Assembly: GCA_902788095.1 (NCBI GenBank)
Contig: CADAIT010000014.1
Span: 1 to 58,989, forward strand
Direction: 5' to 3'
DNA: 58,989 bases
Source of the DNA: an uncultured Bacteroidia bacterium
GTDB lineage: Bacteria; Bacteroidota; Bacteroidia; Bacteroidales; UBA932
Part shown: positions 1-8,665 of the stretch, piece by piece
Numbering within the stretch: the stretch's first letter is position 1
How the letters are laid out: each line of letters opens with the position of its first letter
Notes under the pieces: generated by a model
What the model saw: the letters and a program-made list of their open reading frames with translations, nothing else
Database searches by the model: none
What the model was told of the DNA's origin: nothing
Made by a program: the position numbers and the translations under genes

Positions 1-2
1 GG

Positions 3-95
3 CAATGCTGTGAGGGATTCCTACGGGCCGGAGAACGCGTGACCTTGATTGATGAGAGCTTTGAAAAGGAAATGGAAACTCTACTGGACGTGTAA
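3..95 (+). CDS. C-terminal end of an unidentified protein (partial)
   Basis: An open frame enters from the left edge and runs 30 codons to a TAA at 93-95, ending in an acidic stretch (ESFEKEMETLLDV). Only the tail is present, so no family can be named. The next small gene starts 18 bases later on the same strand, so the two could be co-transcribed. The frame may be chance; nothing but its position and sensible composition supports it. Confidence 0.35.
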   Translation, partial: QCCEGFLRAGERVTLIDESFEKEMETLLDV

Positions 96-113
96 ATTCT
101 AATTTTCTTTTAG

Positions 114-320
114 ATGACCCTCCCCGAAGCCATAGTGTACCTCCTTGCCACTTCCAACCACGGCATGAAGACTGACCAGATCGCACGCCTGGTTAATGAG
201 AAGGGCTTATATCAGCGTTGGGATAAGCAGCCAGTGACGGGAAAACAGGTGTATGCAGTCGTTATGGCCCACCCTGATACGTTCGTCAAGAGTGAGGGGT
301 TGATAAGATTGATGATATAA
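114..320 (+). CDS. Small winged-helix (HARE-HTH-like) protein
   Basis: This 68-residue protein resembles a free-standing winged helix-turn-helix. An N-terminal helix (LPEAIVYLLATS) is followed by a recognition-type helix (MKTDQIARLVNEKGLY) and a C-terminal wing (FVKSEGLIRLM). The pattern 'I..L(V/I)..KGLY......P(V).....V....' is that of the HARE-HTH/ASXL family of small DNA-binding domains, which in bacteria often sit in restriction or chromatin-like proteins. Here the domain is alone. The family call is made by eye. No -7 box is obvious, and the gene may be the second of a unit with the truncated frame to its left. Confidence 0.6.
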   Translation: MTLPEAIVYLLATSNHGMKTDQIARLVNEKGLYQRWDKQPVTGKQVYAVVMAHPDTFVKSEGLIRLMI

Positions 321-752
321 TTTCTCAGTGAGCAACATCTTGGCACAAGCAAGCATTAGCTTTGCAGAAGTTAAACGATTTGAGCTATGTTTGAGATTGT
401 TGTTTCCGTTGCTTTGTACGTGGGGGCCCTGGTGCTCCTAGTGAAAGGTGCAATTGCTTTTTGCAATCACAGCCATGAGAACGTGGTCACCGAACCGTAG
501 ATTTTCCGCGACTTTTCCGGGAATTCTTCGTAACTTCGTATCCAATATGAGAACGTACAATGGAATAGAGCGTCCGGATTATACCCCGGACATGATATCG
601 GAGCTGAAGGCCGATGCGGCGGCCTGGAAATAATCGGCCAGGTTAATCTTTTCGTAGGTTTCCATAGAATCCAGTGTTTTCATTTTCTGTGATACTACGA
701 GCCTTACAGGATTGGACCGTGCCCAAAGCATAAGTCCAACCGTGCGGATGAT
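321..752. other. Gap with decayed coding fragments
   Basis: No intact gene is visible. A plus-strand frame at 547-633 (28 codons) resembles the start of a family whose N-terminus reads roughly 'Y.(T/P)..I..LK..EIFVFGSN', but it stops at 'DYTPDMISELKADAAAWK', before the diagnostic FVFGSN motif. On the minus strand a 34-codon frame (683-579) begins MKTLDSMETYEKINL. Both look like fragments rather than working genes. No terminator with a T-run was found before the amidohydrolase stop at 753. Confidence 0.35.
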
Positions 753-2522
753 CTACATCGGGTATACCTTCGTTCCTTCGAAGTAGGTAGCTACGGGTTC
801 GGTGGCATGAATCTGGTCGGCCGGGCAGGTGAACACGTCCTGGTTGAGCAGGAGGAAGTCGGCATACTTGCCGGTGCAGATGCTGCCCCGCTCATTCTCG
901 AGGAACATTTGCCTGGCTACGTTGATGGTGAGGGCAGTGAGGGCCTGCTCGCGGGTGAGGAGTTCTTCCGGCCACCAGGGCTTCCCAGGCTCTTGCTGGT
1001 AAACGCCCGTGACCGCAATCTCCATAATGCCAAACGGGTCGTCGGGAGCATCTGAGGTTGCCGGGAAGTCGGTGTGGGAAGACACGTTGATGCCGTAATC
1101 GAAGAAAGACTTCAGCGGATAGCCTTTGTCATTCAGGCCGGCCGGAAGTATCTCGAGCAACGCCTCCTGAAACTCCGTGTCGTTATAGTGCCAAAGCAGG
1201 CTGGCGGCGACATGGATATTGTGCTCGGCCATACGCAGATAATCCGCTTGCAGGACGTTATAGACATGTACCAGCGTATTGCGCATCTCATCCTTTCCAC
1301 CGCTGATGAACGCGTTGACCACGCGGTTGACACCCTTGTTGCCCATGGCATGCACATGCATCGTCAGGCCCTTTTCGTTGGCCTTCCGCGTAATTTCGGT
1401 CAGTTCCTCTTCCGACCAGTTGGCGTTACCCTGATGTCCGTCAGGATAGATGGGGTCTATGAATCCGGTGCCGCTTTCCACCGTGCCGTCCATGAAAAGC
1501 TTGAGCCAGTTGGTCCTGACATGCGTGGTAGCGTATTTCTGGACTGCTGCGGCTTTGGAGAGGACTTCATCCACATTCATCCAGCTTTCCAATTCGTAGG
1601 CTGTACCTAAAACGAAGTGCAGGTCACCTGCCAAATCCAGTTGCTGGGCCGCCTCGTAGAGATTCTCGTTGAAGAAGTAGGTGGACCATCCGTCGAGACA
1701 CATCGTGTAGCCCTCCGAAAGGAGCTGCTCCTGGGTGATTTCCAAACTCTTTTTTGCAAGGTCAAGGGAAAAGATGCTTTCGTAGTCCATGAAAGAGCGT
1801 ATGTAGGTGCCGGCCTGCTCCTTCACATAGCCGGAAGGAGTGCCGTCCTCATCTAGCACAATCTCGCCGCCCCGGATGTCGGTATTCATCACGGTACCGT
1901 CGGCCTTCATGATGCCGGCCTTAACCAGCGTAGCGGAGTTCACCAGCGCCTTGTGGCCTTCGTCGTCGGCAATGTAGATGGGAATATCACTGCAGATGTC
2001 ATCCAGCAACTTGCGGTAAGGCAGGTCTTCCGGGTAGAGCATCACGTTCCAGCCCAGGCCGAAGATGAGCGTCGCCCCCGTCTCTCTTGCCTTCCCGACG
2101 GCAGCGGGAACGATCTCGCCAAGGAAGGTGTCCACGTCATCCTCATAGCCTACAAATGTTCCAACTTCCCAGAGGGAAGCCACTGTCGCATAATGGGCGT
2201 GGCCGTTGCCACAGCCGGGCATCACAAGGCCCTCACCGCTGTAGTCCACCACTTCGGTCTTGCCATCCTGCACATAGGCAGCGGCTCCTGCCTTGTCGCC
2301 CACATAGACATACTTGCCGTCCTTTACGGCGAAGGCTTCCACCAGCTCATTGTCTTCGGCCGTGAATATCTTGCCATAGACCACCAGGTCGGCTTTCTCG
2401 GAGCTCGAGGGCTTATCCGATTCCGAGCAGTATGTGAACATCCCCATTCCCATCACAAGGCCAATCACCGCAATGGGCACTTTAAAGCTTTCAGAGACAG
2501 GCATTTTACCTTTTTCTTTCAT
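753..2522 (-). CDS. Secreted amidohydrolase (YtcJ-like, amidohydrolase family 3)
   Basis: A 589-residue metal-dependent hydrolase of the YtcJ type. The N-terminus (residues 14-31) is hydrophobic and ends in a Cys (MFTYCSE), so the product is probably an exported or membrane-anchored protein. The first metal motif is GNGHAHY (about residue 105) in place of the usual D.H.H, and a second histidine motif reads HVHAMGNKG (about 395). The C-terminus (CTGKYADFLLLNQDVF) is the family's small beta-domain signature. Family members hydrolyse amide or imide bonds, and the substrate cannot be read from sequence. The gene has its own promoter (-7 box at 2549-2556) and is separated from the radical SAM gene upstream by a long hairpin. 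Confidence 0.85.
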   Translation of the reverse strand: MKEKGKMPVSESFKVPIAVIGLVMGMGMFTYCSESDKPSSSEKADLVVYGKIFTAEDNELVEAFAVKDGKYVYVGDKAGAAAYVQDGKTEVVDYSGEGLVMPGCGNGHAHYATVASLWEVGTFVGYEDDVDTFLGEIVPAAVGKARETGATLIFGLGWNVMLYPEDLPYRKLLDDICSDIPIYIADDEGHKALVNSATLVKAGIMKADGTVMNTDIRGGEIVLDEDGTPSGYVKEQAGTYIRSFMDYESIFSLDLAKKSLEITQEQLLSEGYTMCLDGWSTYFFNENLYEAAQQLDLAGDLHFVLGTAYELESWMNVDEVLSKAAAVQKYATTHVRTNWLKLFMDGTVESGTGFIDPIYPDGHQGNANWSEEELTEITRKANEKGLTMHVHAMGNKGVNRVVNAFISGGKDEMRNTLVHVYNVLQADYLRMAEHNIHVAASLLWHYNDTEFQEALLEILPAGLNDKGYPLKSFFDYGINVSSHTDFPATSDAPDDPFGIMEIAVTGVYQQEPGKPWWPEELLTREQALTALTINVARQMFLENERGSICTGKYADFLLLNQDVFTCPADQIHATEPVATYFEGTKVYPM

Positions 2523-2548
2523 GGATATCTAAAACGCTTTTGCGGACG

Positions 2549-2556
2549 CAAAGATA
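2549..2556 (-). promoter_or_regulatory. -7 box of the amidohydrolase gene
   Basis: TATCTTTG on the minus strand matches the Bacteroidetes housekeeping consensus TAnnTTTG. It lies 26 bases before the ATG at 2522, giving a leader of about 20 bases. Confidence 0.65.
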
Positions 2557-2608
2557 GTATTTTTTCGCGGGATTAATCATGCAAAAAGGCTTCGATAATT
2601 GTCCCATT

Positions 2609-2650
2609 GCCCGCACGAGCCGGCCTCTTCGAGGGCCGGCTCGTGCGGGC
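2609..2650. repeat. 17-bp perfect inverted repeat (hairpin)
   Basis: The arms 2609-2625 and 2634-2650 are perfectly complementary (GCCCGCACGAGCCGGCC and its reverse) around an 8-base loop. The hairpin sits just after the stop of the minus-strand radical SAM gene and before the amidohydrolase promoter. No T-run follows on either strand, so it is not a canonical intrinsic terminator. An mRNA 3'-end stabiliser or a dispersed palindrome are the alternatives. Confidence 0.8.
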
Positions 2651-2654
2651 CACG

Positions 2655-3707
2655 TTATGGCGTGGAGAGGGTTTTGGCGTAGTGGCACTGGAGGAGGTGG
2701 CCGTCGTGCCAGTTGTGCATGTCGCCGCCACGGCAGTTTTTCCACTCGCGGCAGGTGGCGCAGGAGCCGGTGCGGGTCCATCGGCGGTCACGGAATTCCC
2801 GAAAACGGTTTTCCCAAACGTCCCAGAGGCTGTCGTGGTAAATGTTCCCTTGGGAGAAGGCGTCCCGGTCTATGTTGGGACATGCACAGATGCGGCCGTC
2901 TATCAGGACCGATGCGATATTCACGCCGGCGTGACAGAAGTATGGGACGTCCCGGACCTTTTCTTCGTATCGGCCCAGATACCCTTCGCAACTGAAGGTC
3001 ACTTTCATGGGTCCGCCTTCCATACGCTTGGACTTGATGAATTCCATGAGCGAGACGAATTCCCCGCCCGAAAGGTGCATGTCCGGGTCGGCCGCCGCCC
3101 TGCCGATGGGGATAATGGTGAACAGGCGCCACTGCTTAACGCCCATATCCTCCAGGGTGCGGTGCATGCGGGGAAGGGATGTCAGGTTCCGCTTGTGCAC
3201 GCAGGTGACTACATCGGCACTGAGGCGGGGCTCTTTGGCAAGCAGGCCGATGGCCCTGAGGGTGCGGCTATAACTCCCCACCCGTCCGCGCATCCAGTCG
3301 TGCGCATCCTCCAGCCCGTCGAGACTGATGGTGAGCGCGCCCATTCCGGCTCCCATGAGCCGGGAATGCATGTCTTCGTCGTAAAACCAGCCGTTGGAGA
3401 CCATACCCCAGTTCATGCCGCGCTTTCTGATTTCCACGCCGACGGTTTCTATGTCGGGCCGAAGCAGCGGCTCCCCTCCGGTGAGAACCACCAGGAAGTC
3501 CTTGGGGACGTTCTCCTTGGGAAGGGTATCCAGCGCCGAGAGGAAATCCTCCAGCGGCATGTCCTTTTCCCGGCTTTGAACCGTGCAGTCGCTGCCGCAG
3601 TGACGGCAGTGAAGGTTGCAGCGGGTTGTACACTCCCAAAACAGGTAGTTCAGTTCGTGCACTTTTATTTCATTGTCCCTGAGCAGGCGGAAAAACATAG
3701 GGTTCAT
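2655..3707 (-). CDS. Radical SAM/SPASM enzyme of an rSAM/lipoprotein pair
   Basis: The start is taken at the ATG at 3707 (reading MNPMFFRLLRD), giving 350 residues. The first ATG at 3764 would lie upstream of the promoter. The cluster motif CTTRCNLHC (about residues 26-34) holds the three Cys that bind the SAM-reducing 4Fe-4S cluster, and GGEP follows about residue 75. The C-terminal third carries a Cys-rich SPASM region (CHAG, CACPNIDR, CATCREWKNCRGG, HLLQCH) for auxiliary clusters. Divergent from it, 101 bases away, is a 128-residue lipoprotein with the FQACYG lipobox. This arrangement matches the Bacteroidetes 'rSAM/lipoprotein system' described from comparative genomics, whose product and reaction are unknown. 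Modification of the lipoprotein is the obvious inference. Confidence 0.85.
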   Translation of the reverse strand: MNPMFFRLLRDNEIKVHELNYLFWECTTRCNLHCRHCGSDCTVQSREKDMPLEDFLSALDTLPKENVPKDFLVVLTGGEPLLRPDIETVGVEIRKRGMNWGMVSNGWFYDEDMHSRLMGAGMGALTISLDGLEDAHDWMRGRVGSYSRTLRAIGLLAKEPRLSADVVTCVHKRNLTSLPRMHRTLEDMGVKQWRLFTIIPIGRAAADPDMHLSGGEFVSLMEFIKSKRMEGGPMKVTFSCEGYLGRYEEKVRDVPYFCHAGVNIASVLIDGRICACPNIDRDAFSQGNIYHDSLWDVWENRFREFRDRRWTRTGSCATCREWKNCRGGDMHNWHDGHLLQCHYAKTLSTP

Positions 3708-3711
3708 ACTG

Positions 3712-3719
3712 CAAATATA
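3712..3719 (-). promoter_or_regulatory. -7 box of the radical SAM gene (predicted leaderless)
   Basis: TATATTTG on the minus strand lies only 4 bases (CAGT) before the ATG at 3707. This puts the expected transcription start at or next to the A of the start codon and decides the start against the upstream ATG at 3764. Confidence 0.6.
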
Positions 3720-3796
3720 ATCCGCTTTCGGGAAAAATCCTGCATCTGTCATGCAAGATTCCACCGAGAAGAAGATTCTTTTTTATTGGAATTTGT

Positions 3797-3804
3797 TATT
3801 TTTG
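3797..3804 (+). promoter_or_regulatory. -7 box of the rSAM-associated lipoprotein (predicted leaderless)
   Basis: TATTTTTG is followed by 4 bases (CACT) and the ATG at 3809. It is the divergent partner of the promoter at 3712-3719 and has the same 4-base geometry. Confidence 0.6.
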
Positions 3805-3808
3805 CACT

Positions 3809-4195
3809 ATGAAATGGCTCCACAATCTTGTTAAAGGCATCTCCCTCACCGGGGCGCTTTTTGCGTTCCAGGCCTGCTATGGTACTGTAAGGCCGCCGGA
3901 AGACCAAAGCACACCCATGACCTTCTCACTGGTTTCCGCCAAATCCGGCGCTCCCATTGAAGGGGTGAAGATTTCCACCTCCCTGACCAGGGACACCTAC
4001 AATAACTATGGTGGGAGCGATGCCGGAATCACCGGCCCCGACGGCACCTGCAAGGTCATGCTCTATTACCGCCGCAGCCTGGAAAGTCCGTACATCCATT
4101 TTGACGGTCCCGACGGCCTCTATTTCCCCAAAGACACTACACTTGCAGACCTCCGGGAGCGGACCGTTGTGGTAAAACTCAATCCCGTGGAATGA
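3809..4195 (+). CDS. Lipoprotein of the rSAM/lipoprotein system
   Basis: A 128-residue lipoprotein whose signal peptide ends in the lipobox FQAC, with the anchor Cys at residue 23, followed by YGTVRPPED. The body has the pattern of a beta-sandwich of the transthyretin/Ig-like type (FSLVSAKSGAPIEGVKIST, GPDGTCKVMLYY, TVVVKLNPVE) and contains one further Cys in GTCKVML (about residue 82). It is divergent from the radical SAM/SPASM enzyme and expressed from a paired promoter. The combination ACYG lipobox plus adjacent rSAM is characteristic of a named but uncharacterised two-gene system in Bacteroidetes. I infer that it is the enzyme's substrate or that the two work in one envelope process; no modification site can be pointed to with certainty. 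Confidence 0.8.
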   Translation: MKWLHNLVKGISLTGALFAFQACYGTVRPPEDQSTPMTFSLVSAKSGAPIEGVKISTSLTRDTYNNYGGSDAGITGPDGTCKVMLYYRRSLESPYIHFDGPDGLYFPKDTTLADLRERTVVVKLNPVE

Positions 4196-4321
4196 GACAG
4201 AAATGCTGTTAACCCACAAAATGAGGCCGACATAAAATCGGCCTCATTGCCCAATGAAATTAACTACACACTAATGATTTGGGTTTCATTGGAGCCGCAT
4301 CTCGCGACGGGGTTACGGGGT

Positions 4322-4409
4322 GCGGTTAGCTGGCGAAAATTTTACCAGCTAACCTCAAAAAAGCCTATTTTTGCGTTTGGGCGGTCAAAAAATTACCAGC
4401 TAACCGCAC
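4322..4409. repeat. 88-bp double-hairpin repeat, copy 1
   Basis: Two consecutive imperfect hairpins are built from GCGGTTAGCTGG/CCAGCTAACC-type arms. The outer ends (GCGGTTAGCTGG at the left, CCAGCTAACCGC at the right) are also complementary to each other. A second copy of exactly the same length lies at 50939-51026, with about 73% identity by hand count and the arm bases largely conserved. There is no coding potential. Confidence 0.75.
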
Positions 4410-4425
4410 TGTGAATATGTGCTAA

Positions 4426-4641
4426 AGAGAAAAAGCAAAGGGGCAATATCACACCCATGCATCCTGGCTACGGCTATATGCCATCAGATTGGAATCTGGC
4501 CGATACATCATTACCGGGGGAGCCATTGAACATACTCTGGAGGAACTCCATAAGCTAAACAAAGTACGCGACTATCTGTTATCTCAGGGTATATTTGATT
4601 ACAACGGATTTGAAGACTATGATGAAGAAAGCAACGGATAA
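4426..4641 (+). pseudogene. C-terminal remnant of a toxin-like protein (two-gene module)
   Basis: The open frame between an upstream stop and the TAA at 4639-4641 encodes a 71-residue tail (core LRLYAIRLESGRYIITGGAI). This resembles the C-terminal half of a Bacteroidetes protein family that precedes an HTH gene, in an arrangement like a HigB/HigA toxin-antitoxin pair. There is no start codon in a sensible place and the N-terminal half is missing. The stop overlaps the following HTH remnant by 23 bases, as expected for the intact pair. The identification is from memory of the family pattern, not from a search. Confidence 0.45.
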
Positions 4642-4717
4642 AGAACTCTCTGTGCTACAAAAGCATGAGGTCAAAACCAATTGGAGAGAGAAAGCCCAAT
4701 GGCGACGGGAGAACCGC
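4619..4717 (+). pseudogene. N-terminal remnant of an XRE-type HTH antitoxin
   Basis: The frame starting at 4619 reads MMKKATDKELSVLQKHEV...NWREKAQWRREN, the typical N-terminus of the HTH protein that follows the toxin-like gene in Bacteroidetes modules. After 'WRREN' the sequence no longer resembles the family and the helix-turn-helix is absent. Together with the truncated partner upstream, this marks a decayed toxin-antitoxin-like locus. Confidence 0.45.
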
Positions 4718-4946
4718 CGAGCAGAAACTCTACGAGGCCGAAAGCCGGACGGCGGAAGCACAGGCCGGAAGCCTCATTCTGGAGAGGCTGAAGGCCGATA
4801 TCGGCTCTCTCCCGGCCACCAACCCATACCGGGAGGAGGCGCTGAAAGCCTTTTCCGTGGCGGATTTGGGAAAGCAGGCCGAAAGCGTCTATACCGTCCG
4901 CTACCGCCTCCGGCGCAAATTCCCCAAAGGCGCTCTGCCAGTGTAG
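4705..4946 (+). pseudogene. Unidentified C-terminal protein fragment
   Basis: In a different frame from the HTH remnant, about 80 codons run to a stop at 4946 (segments TAEQKLYEAESRTAEAQ and YRLRRKFPKGALPV). Composition and helical, charged character suggest a genuine protein tail joined to the broken HTH gene by a deletion or insertion. I do not recognise the family. Confidence 0.35.
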
Positions 4947-4967
4947 GAACGCAGTAGCCGGAAGGGA

Positions 4968-6566
4968 TCAGTACACCCACTGGCGGAAGTAGTCGAAGGC
5001 AGCGGTACCGGAGGGTCCCATGCAGTAGAGGGCGCTGCGGTAACCGGTGAAAAAGTCCAGGGTGTATTTCATTTCCAGGGTGTAGTCCAGCTCTGTCCAG
5101 TTCCTGCCGTCCAGGGAGTAGCTGAGGAAGGCGGTGTCAGCCTCGTCCCCGGGATCCCGGGGCGTGAACACATAGCGGATTCGGAGCCAGACCGGCACAG
5201 AGGCCGATGAAGCAGCAGCCGAAGCAACAGTAGCAGGAAGGGACAGGCGCCAGATTTCCTTCTCCTTTTCATGGGCCACCAAGGCAAAACCGCCGGCCTC
5301 GCGGATCACGCCGATACGGGCGCTGTGGCTCTGGAAGGCGCACAGCCCGGCTTCGGTCCCTGTCCCCAGTTCACCGGCATCCAGCAGCACTTCGCTGTAG
5401 CAACGCGGCCCCACGGTTCGCTGGGTGAGCGTTCCCAGCGTCCTGGACAAGCTGTCTCCCGGATGCGCCTGCAACTGCAGCCAACCCGGACGGGCCGTCA
5501 GCGAGGCATCCCCGGGGTCCTTGTGGTTCCACTGCCACACCAGCGCAAGCTGCTGAGTCTCAAATTCATCCGACGCCCATACATAGTCTCCGGCAGGATC
5601 TACGGGCAGTTTTACCGCCACCGCCTGCATGGGTTTTCCCGCCCGGCCCATAATCGGCCAACCCTTTTCCCAGGTAACCGGCTGAATGGTAGGAATACGG
5701 CCGACGGCGCCATGGTCCTGGAACTGGATGGCATACCAGTCCCCCTCGGGCGTATCCACGACAGGCCCCTGCGCTATGCCGTCCTTCTCGCGGCCGTCCA
5801 GCGTGCCCTTGAGCACCACCTTGCGCTCGTACGGGCCGTCGATAGCCTTGCTCCGCCAGCAGGTCGCCTGTCGGATGCCGCCTTTCGGCCAGTCTATCTC
5901 CACAATGTAATAATAGTCGCCGATATGGTAGAAATGGCAGCCCTCGGCCCGGAGGCCCATCCGCCATTTGGGCGCACGGACAATCACGCGCGGCTCCCCT
6001 ATTACGGCCGATCCGTCCGACGAAAGCTCCGCCAGTTTCAGCTCACCGTTGCCATACACCACGAACAGGCGGCCGTCGTCGAACAGCAGGCCCGGGTCAT
6101 GGAAGAAATAATCGTCGAAAACAGTGCGCTCCCAGGGTCCGTTCACCAGGTCTTTGGTACGATATAAGTAGCTCTTCTGCTGATCGTTGGAAGCAAACAG
6201 CGCATAATATACACCGTCGTGAAAGCGCAGCGACGTGGCCCACTGGCCGGCGCCGTAGGCATGTTTCCCGTCCCGGAGGTTGTAAACGTCGTCATCCTCC
6301 AGCAAGTCGTAAATATAACTGACGATACGCCAGTGCACCAAATCCCGCGAGTGCATGATGGGCGCGCCGGGGCAGAAATACATGGTGGTGCTCACCATGT
6401 AAAAGTCCTCCCCCACCCGGATGACATCGTTGTCCGGAATATCCGTAAAAGTGAGCGGATTCACCGCCAGAAAGGCGCCGTCCGGCACCACAAGTTCTTC
6501 GGATTGGGTATTCTGCGCGCAGGAAATGGCCGTGCAAGCGCATAAAATGGCTATCAATCTCTTCAT
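4968..6566 (-). CDS. GH43 family lipoprotein (alpha-L-arabinofuranosidase/beta-xylosidase type)
   Basis: 532 residues from the ATG at 6566. Upstream codons are excluded because the -7 box lies directly in front of this ATG. The signal peptide ends in a lipobox (AISC). The five-bladed propeller shows the GH43 residues: an Asp in FTDIPDNDVIRVG (base), an Asp in FFHDPGLLFDDG (pKa modulator) and a Glu in RAEGCHFYHIG (acid). A C-terminal beta-sandwich (about residues 335-532) follows, as in GH43 subfamily 12-like enzymes. It is divergent from the arabinose symporter operon, which fits a role in releasing arabinose from side chains or arabino-oligosaccharides. Exact specificity is inference. Confidence 0.87.
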   Translation of the reverse strand: MKRLIAILCACTAISCAQNTQSEELVVPDGAFLAVNPLTFTDIPDNDVIRVGEDFYMVSTTMYFCPGAPIMHSRDLVHWRIVSYIYDLLEDDDVYNLRDGKHAYGAGQWATSLRFHDGVYYALFASNDQQKSYLYRTKDLVNGPWERTVFDDYFFHDPGLLFDDGRLFVVYGNGELKLAELSSDGSAVIGEPRVIVRAPKWRMGLRAEGCHFYHIGDYYYIVEIDWPKGGIRQATCWRSKAIDGPYERKVVLKGTLDGREKDGIAQGPVVDTPEGDWYAIQFQDHGAVGRIPTIQPVTWEKGWPIMGRAGKPMQAVAVKLPVDPAGDYVWASDEFETQQLALVWQWNHKDPGDASLTARPGWLQLQAHPGDSLSRTLGTLTQRTVGPRCYSEVLLDAGELGTGTEAGLCAFQSHSARIGVIREAGGFALVAHEKEKEIWRLSLPATVASAAASSASVPVWLRIRYVFTPRDPGDEADTAFLSYSLDGRNWTELDYTLEMKYTLDFFTGYRSALYCMGPSGTAAFDYFRQWVY

Positions 6567-6570
6567 AATC

Positions 6571-6578
6571 CAAAGATA
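6571..6578 (-). promoter_or_regulatory. -7 box of the GH43 gene (predicted leaderless)
   Basis: TATCTTTG on the minus strand is followed by 4 bases (GATT) and the ATG at 6566. It shares a 145-bp divergent control region with the symporter operon. Confidence 0.6.
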
Positions 6579-6665
6579 CGCCTTTTCCCTCAATCTTCCG
6601 CACCCCTTGGACATTTATCCACCATTTTTGGACGATTTTTATAATGGGCGCGTTGAGAATTTTTG

Positions 6666-6673
6666 TAAATTTG
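6666..6673 (+). promoter_or_regulatory. -7 box of the symporter-araD-araA-kinase operon
   Basis: TAAATTTG lies 38 bases before the ATG at 6712, giving a leader of about 35 bases. The divergent GH43 promoter is about 90 bases away, so the operators for both units probably lie in 6579-6665. Confidence 0.6.
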
Positions 6674-6711
6674 TAAACTCAGACGCTAAAACTATTAACA
6701 ACTATAATTCT

Positions 6712-8661
6712 ATGAACATTCTTGACCAAATTGCAGCCTCCGGATTCAGGACTATCGATCTGGTGATTGTCCTCATCTATCTTGCGCTGCTTATCTTCCT
6801 GGGCCTGTTTCTGGGCCGCACCAAGAAAGGCGAAGAAAAGAGCGCCAGCGACTACTTCCTGGCCGGCAACACCCTCACATGGTGGGCCGTGGGTGCCTCG
6901 CTCATCGCCGCCAACATCTCGGCAGAACAGTTTATCGGCATGTCCGGAACCTCCTATGCGGACGGTATCGCGACGGCCGCTTATGAACTCATGGCCGCCG
7001 TCACCCTGGTGGTTATCGGCAAGTTCCTGCTGCCTATCATGCTCAAACGCAAAATTTTCACCATTCCGCAGTTCCTGCGCGAACGTTATAACGACGGTGT
7101 CGGCCTTGCGTTCTCCATCCTGTGGCTGTTCCTGTATGTGTTCGTGAACCTTACCTCCGTCGCCTGGCTGGGCGCCCTGGCCATCGAGCAAATCCTGGGC
7201 CTGCAAGGCGCCGTGCTCATGATTGGCAGCTGGAGCATTTCCATGCGCATGGTCATTGTGGTGGCCCTGTTCCTGATTGCCGGTATTTACTCCATCTACG
7301 GCGGTCTGGCCTCCGTGGCCTGGACGGACGTCCTGCAGGTTACCTTCCTGGTGGGCGGCGGCCTCATCACCGCCTGGTTCGCCCTCAAGGCCGTCGGCGG
7401 CGACGCCGGTGTCCTGGGCGGTCTGAACAACATCTTCACGGACCTCACCACCGGCGACCATCTGCACGACACACACCTCCACCTGGTCATCCAGGAAAGC
7501 CACAACCCGGCCGGCTTCGCCAATGTGCCCGGCATCGCCGCCGTCGTGGGTGGCGTATGGCTTACCAACCTGGGTTATTGGGGCTTCAACCAGTACATCA
7601 TCCAGAAGGGCCTTGCCGCCAAGAGCGTGGAAGAAGCCCAGAAAGGCCTGGTGTTCGCCGGTTTCCTCAAAATCCTCATCCCCTTCATCGTGTGCCTCCC
7701 CGGTATCTGCGCCTACTACATTTCGCTGCATCCGGAAGCCTTCACCCATCTGCAGGGTTCTATCAACGTGTCCGATGACGCCTATCCCTGGCTGGTGCGC
7801 AACTTTACCCCGGTGGGTGTAAAGGGCCTCACCTTCGCCGCCCTCGCCGCCGCCATCATCTCCTCCCTGGCCTCCATGCTCAACTCCACGTCCACGCTGT
7901 TTACCATGGACATCTACAAGAAGTACATCAACAAGGGAGCCAGCGACAAAAAGCTTGTCAACGTGGGCCGTATCACTTCCCTGTGCGCCCTCGCCATCGC
8001 CCTGATAGCCGTGAAACCGCTGCTGGGCAGCCTGGACCAGGCCTTCCAGTACATCCAGGAATACTCCGGCTTCATCTATCCCGGCATCATCGTGGTGTTC
8101 GGCCTGGGCCTGCTGTGGAAACGTTCTTCCGCCCGCGCAGCCGTGTGGAGCGCTATCATCGTCATTCCGCTGGGCGTCCTGTTCAAGGTGTTCCTGGGCG
8201 ATGTCCCGTTCCAGCTCCGTGCCGGTTACATTTTCATCATCCTGGTCACCTTCCACATTATCATGTCCCTGATTGACAAGAAGGTGGTGGATGCGGAGGA
8301 ACTGAAGGAAGAGGACAAGAAGAGCATGATCAAGTGGGCCCGCATCCTGGGCTGTGCCGGTCTCTTCTTCATCCTGGCCGCCGCCGTGGTCTCCATCTGG
8401 GGCGCCTGCCTGCCGGAAAGCGCTACGCCGGACAACCACTTCATCGCCTATTTGAACGACATCGGCTTCCAGGCCTTCTACTTCTTCGGCACCCTGGTGG
8501 GCATACAGGCCGTGTGGCTGTACAGCAACACCTTTGACAAGAAGAAAGACCCGAAGGCCCTTCCCATCGACCTGTCCCTGTTCCATACCAGCAAGGCATA
8601 CAACTGGGGCGCGCTGGCCATCTGCGTCATTGTCACTGCACTTTATGTAATTCTGTGGTAA
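6712..8661 (+). CDS. Sodium/solute symporter (SSS family), probable L-arabinose transporter
   Basis: About 649 residues from the ATG at 6712 ([12 protein letters not shown]). The protein is strongly hydrophobic with some 14 membrane segments, and carries the SSS-family signatures in the first helices ([35 protein letters not shown]). It imports a monosaccharide with sodium across the inner membrane. Position first in an operon with araD, araA and a sugar kinase, and inside an arabinan locus, points to L-arabinose (the AraP role in Bacteroides). Only 4 bases separate it from araD. Confidence 0.9.
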   Translation: MNILDQIAASGFRTIDLVIVLIYLALLIFLGLFLGRTKKGEEKSASDYFLAGNTLTWWAVGASLIAANISAEQFIGMSGTSYADGIATAAYELMAAVTLVVIGKFLLPIMLKRKIFTIPQFLRERYNDGVGLAFSILWLFLYVFVNLTSVAWLGALAIEQILGLQGAVLMIGSWSISMRMVIVVALFLIAGIYSIYGGLASVAWTDVLQVTFLVGGGLITAWFALKAVGGDAGVLGGLNNIFTDLTTGDHLHDTHLHLVIQESHNPAGFANVPGIAAVVGGVWLTNLGYWGFNQYIIQKGLAAKSVEEAQKGLVFAGFLKILIPFIVCLPGICAYYISLHPEAFTHLQGSINVSDDAYPWLVRNFTPVGVKGLTFAALAAAIISSLASMLNSTSTLFTMDIYKKYINKGASDKKLVNVGRITSLCALAIALIAVKPLLGSLDQAFQYIQEYSGFIYPGIIVVFGLGLLWKRSSARAAVWSAIIVIPLGVLFKVFLGDVPFQLRAGYIFIILVTFHIIMSLIDKKVVDAEELKEEDKKSMIKWARILGCAGLFFILAAAVVSIWGACLPESATPDNHFIAYLNDIGFQAFYFFGTLVGIQAVWLYSNTFDKKKDPKALPIDLSLFHTSKAYNWGALAICVIVTALYVILW

Positions 8662-8665
8662 TACT

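Noticed and set aside
448-633. 61-codon frame as an intact gene
   Set aside because: The first half is unlike any protein and the last 28 codons look like a truncated N-terminus; kept only as a fragment in the gap entry.
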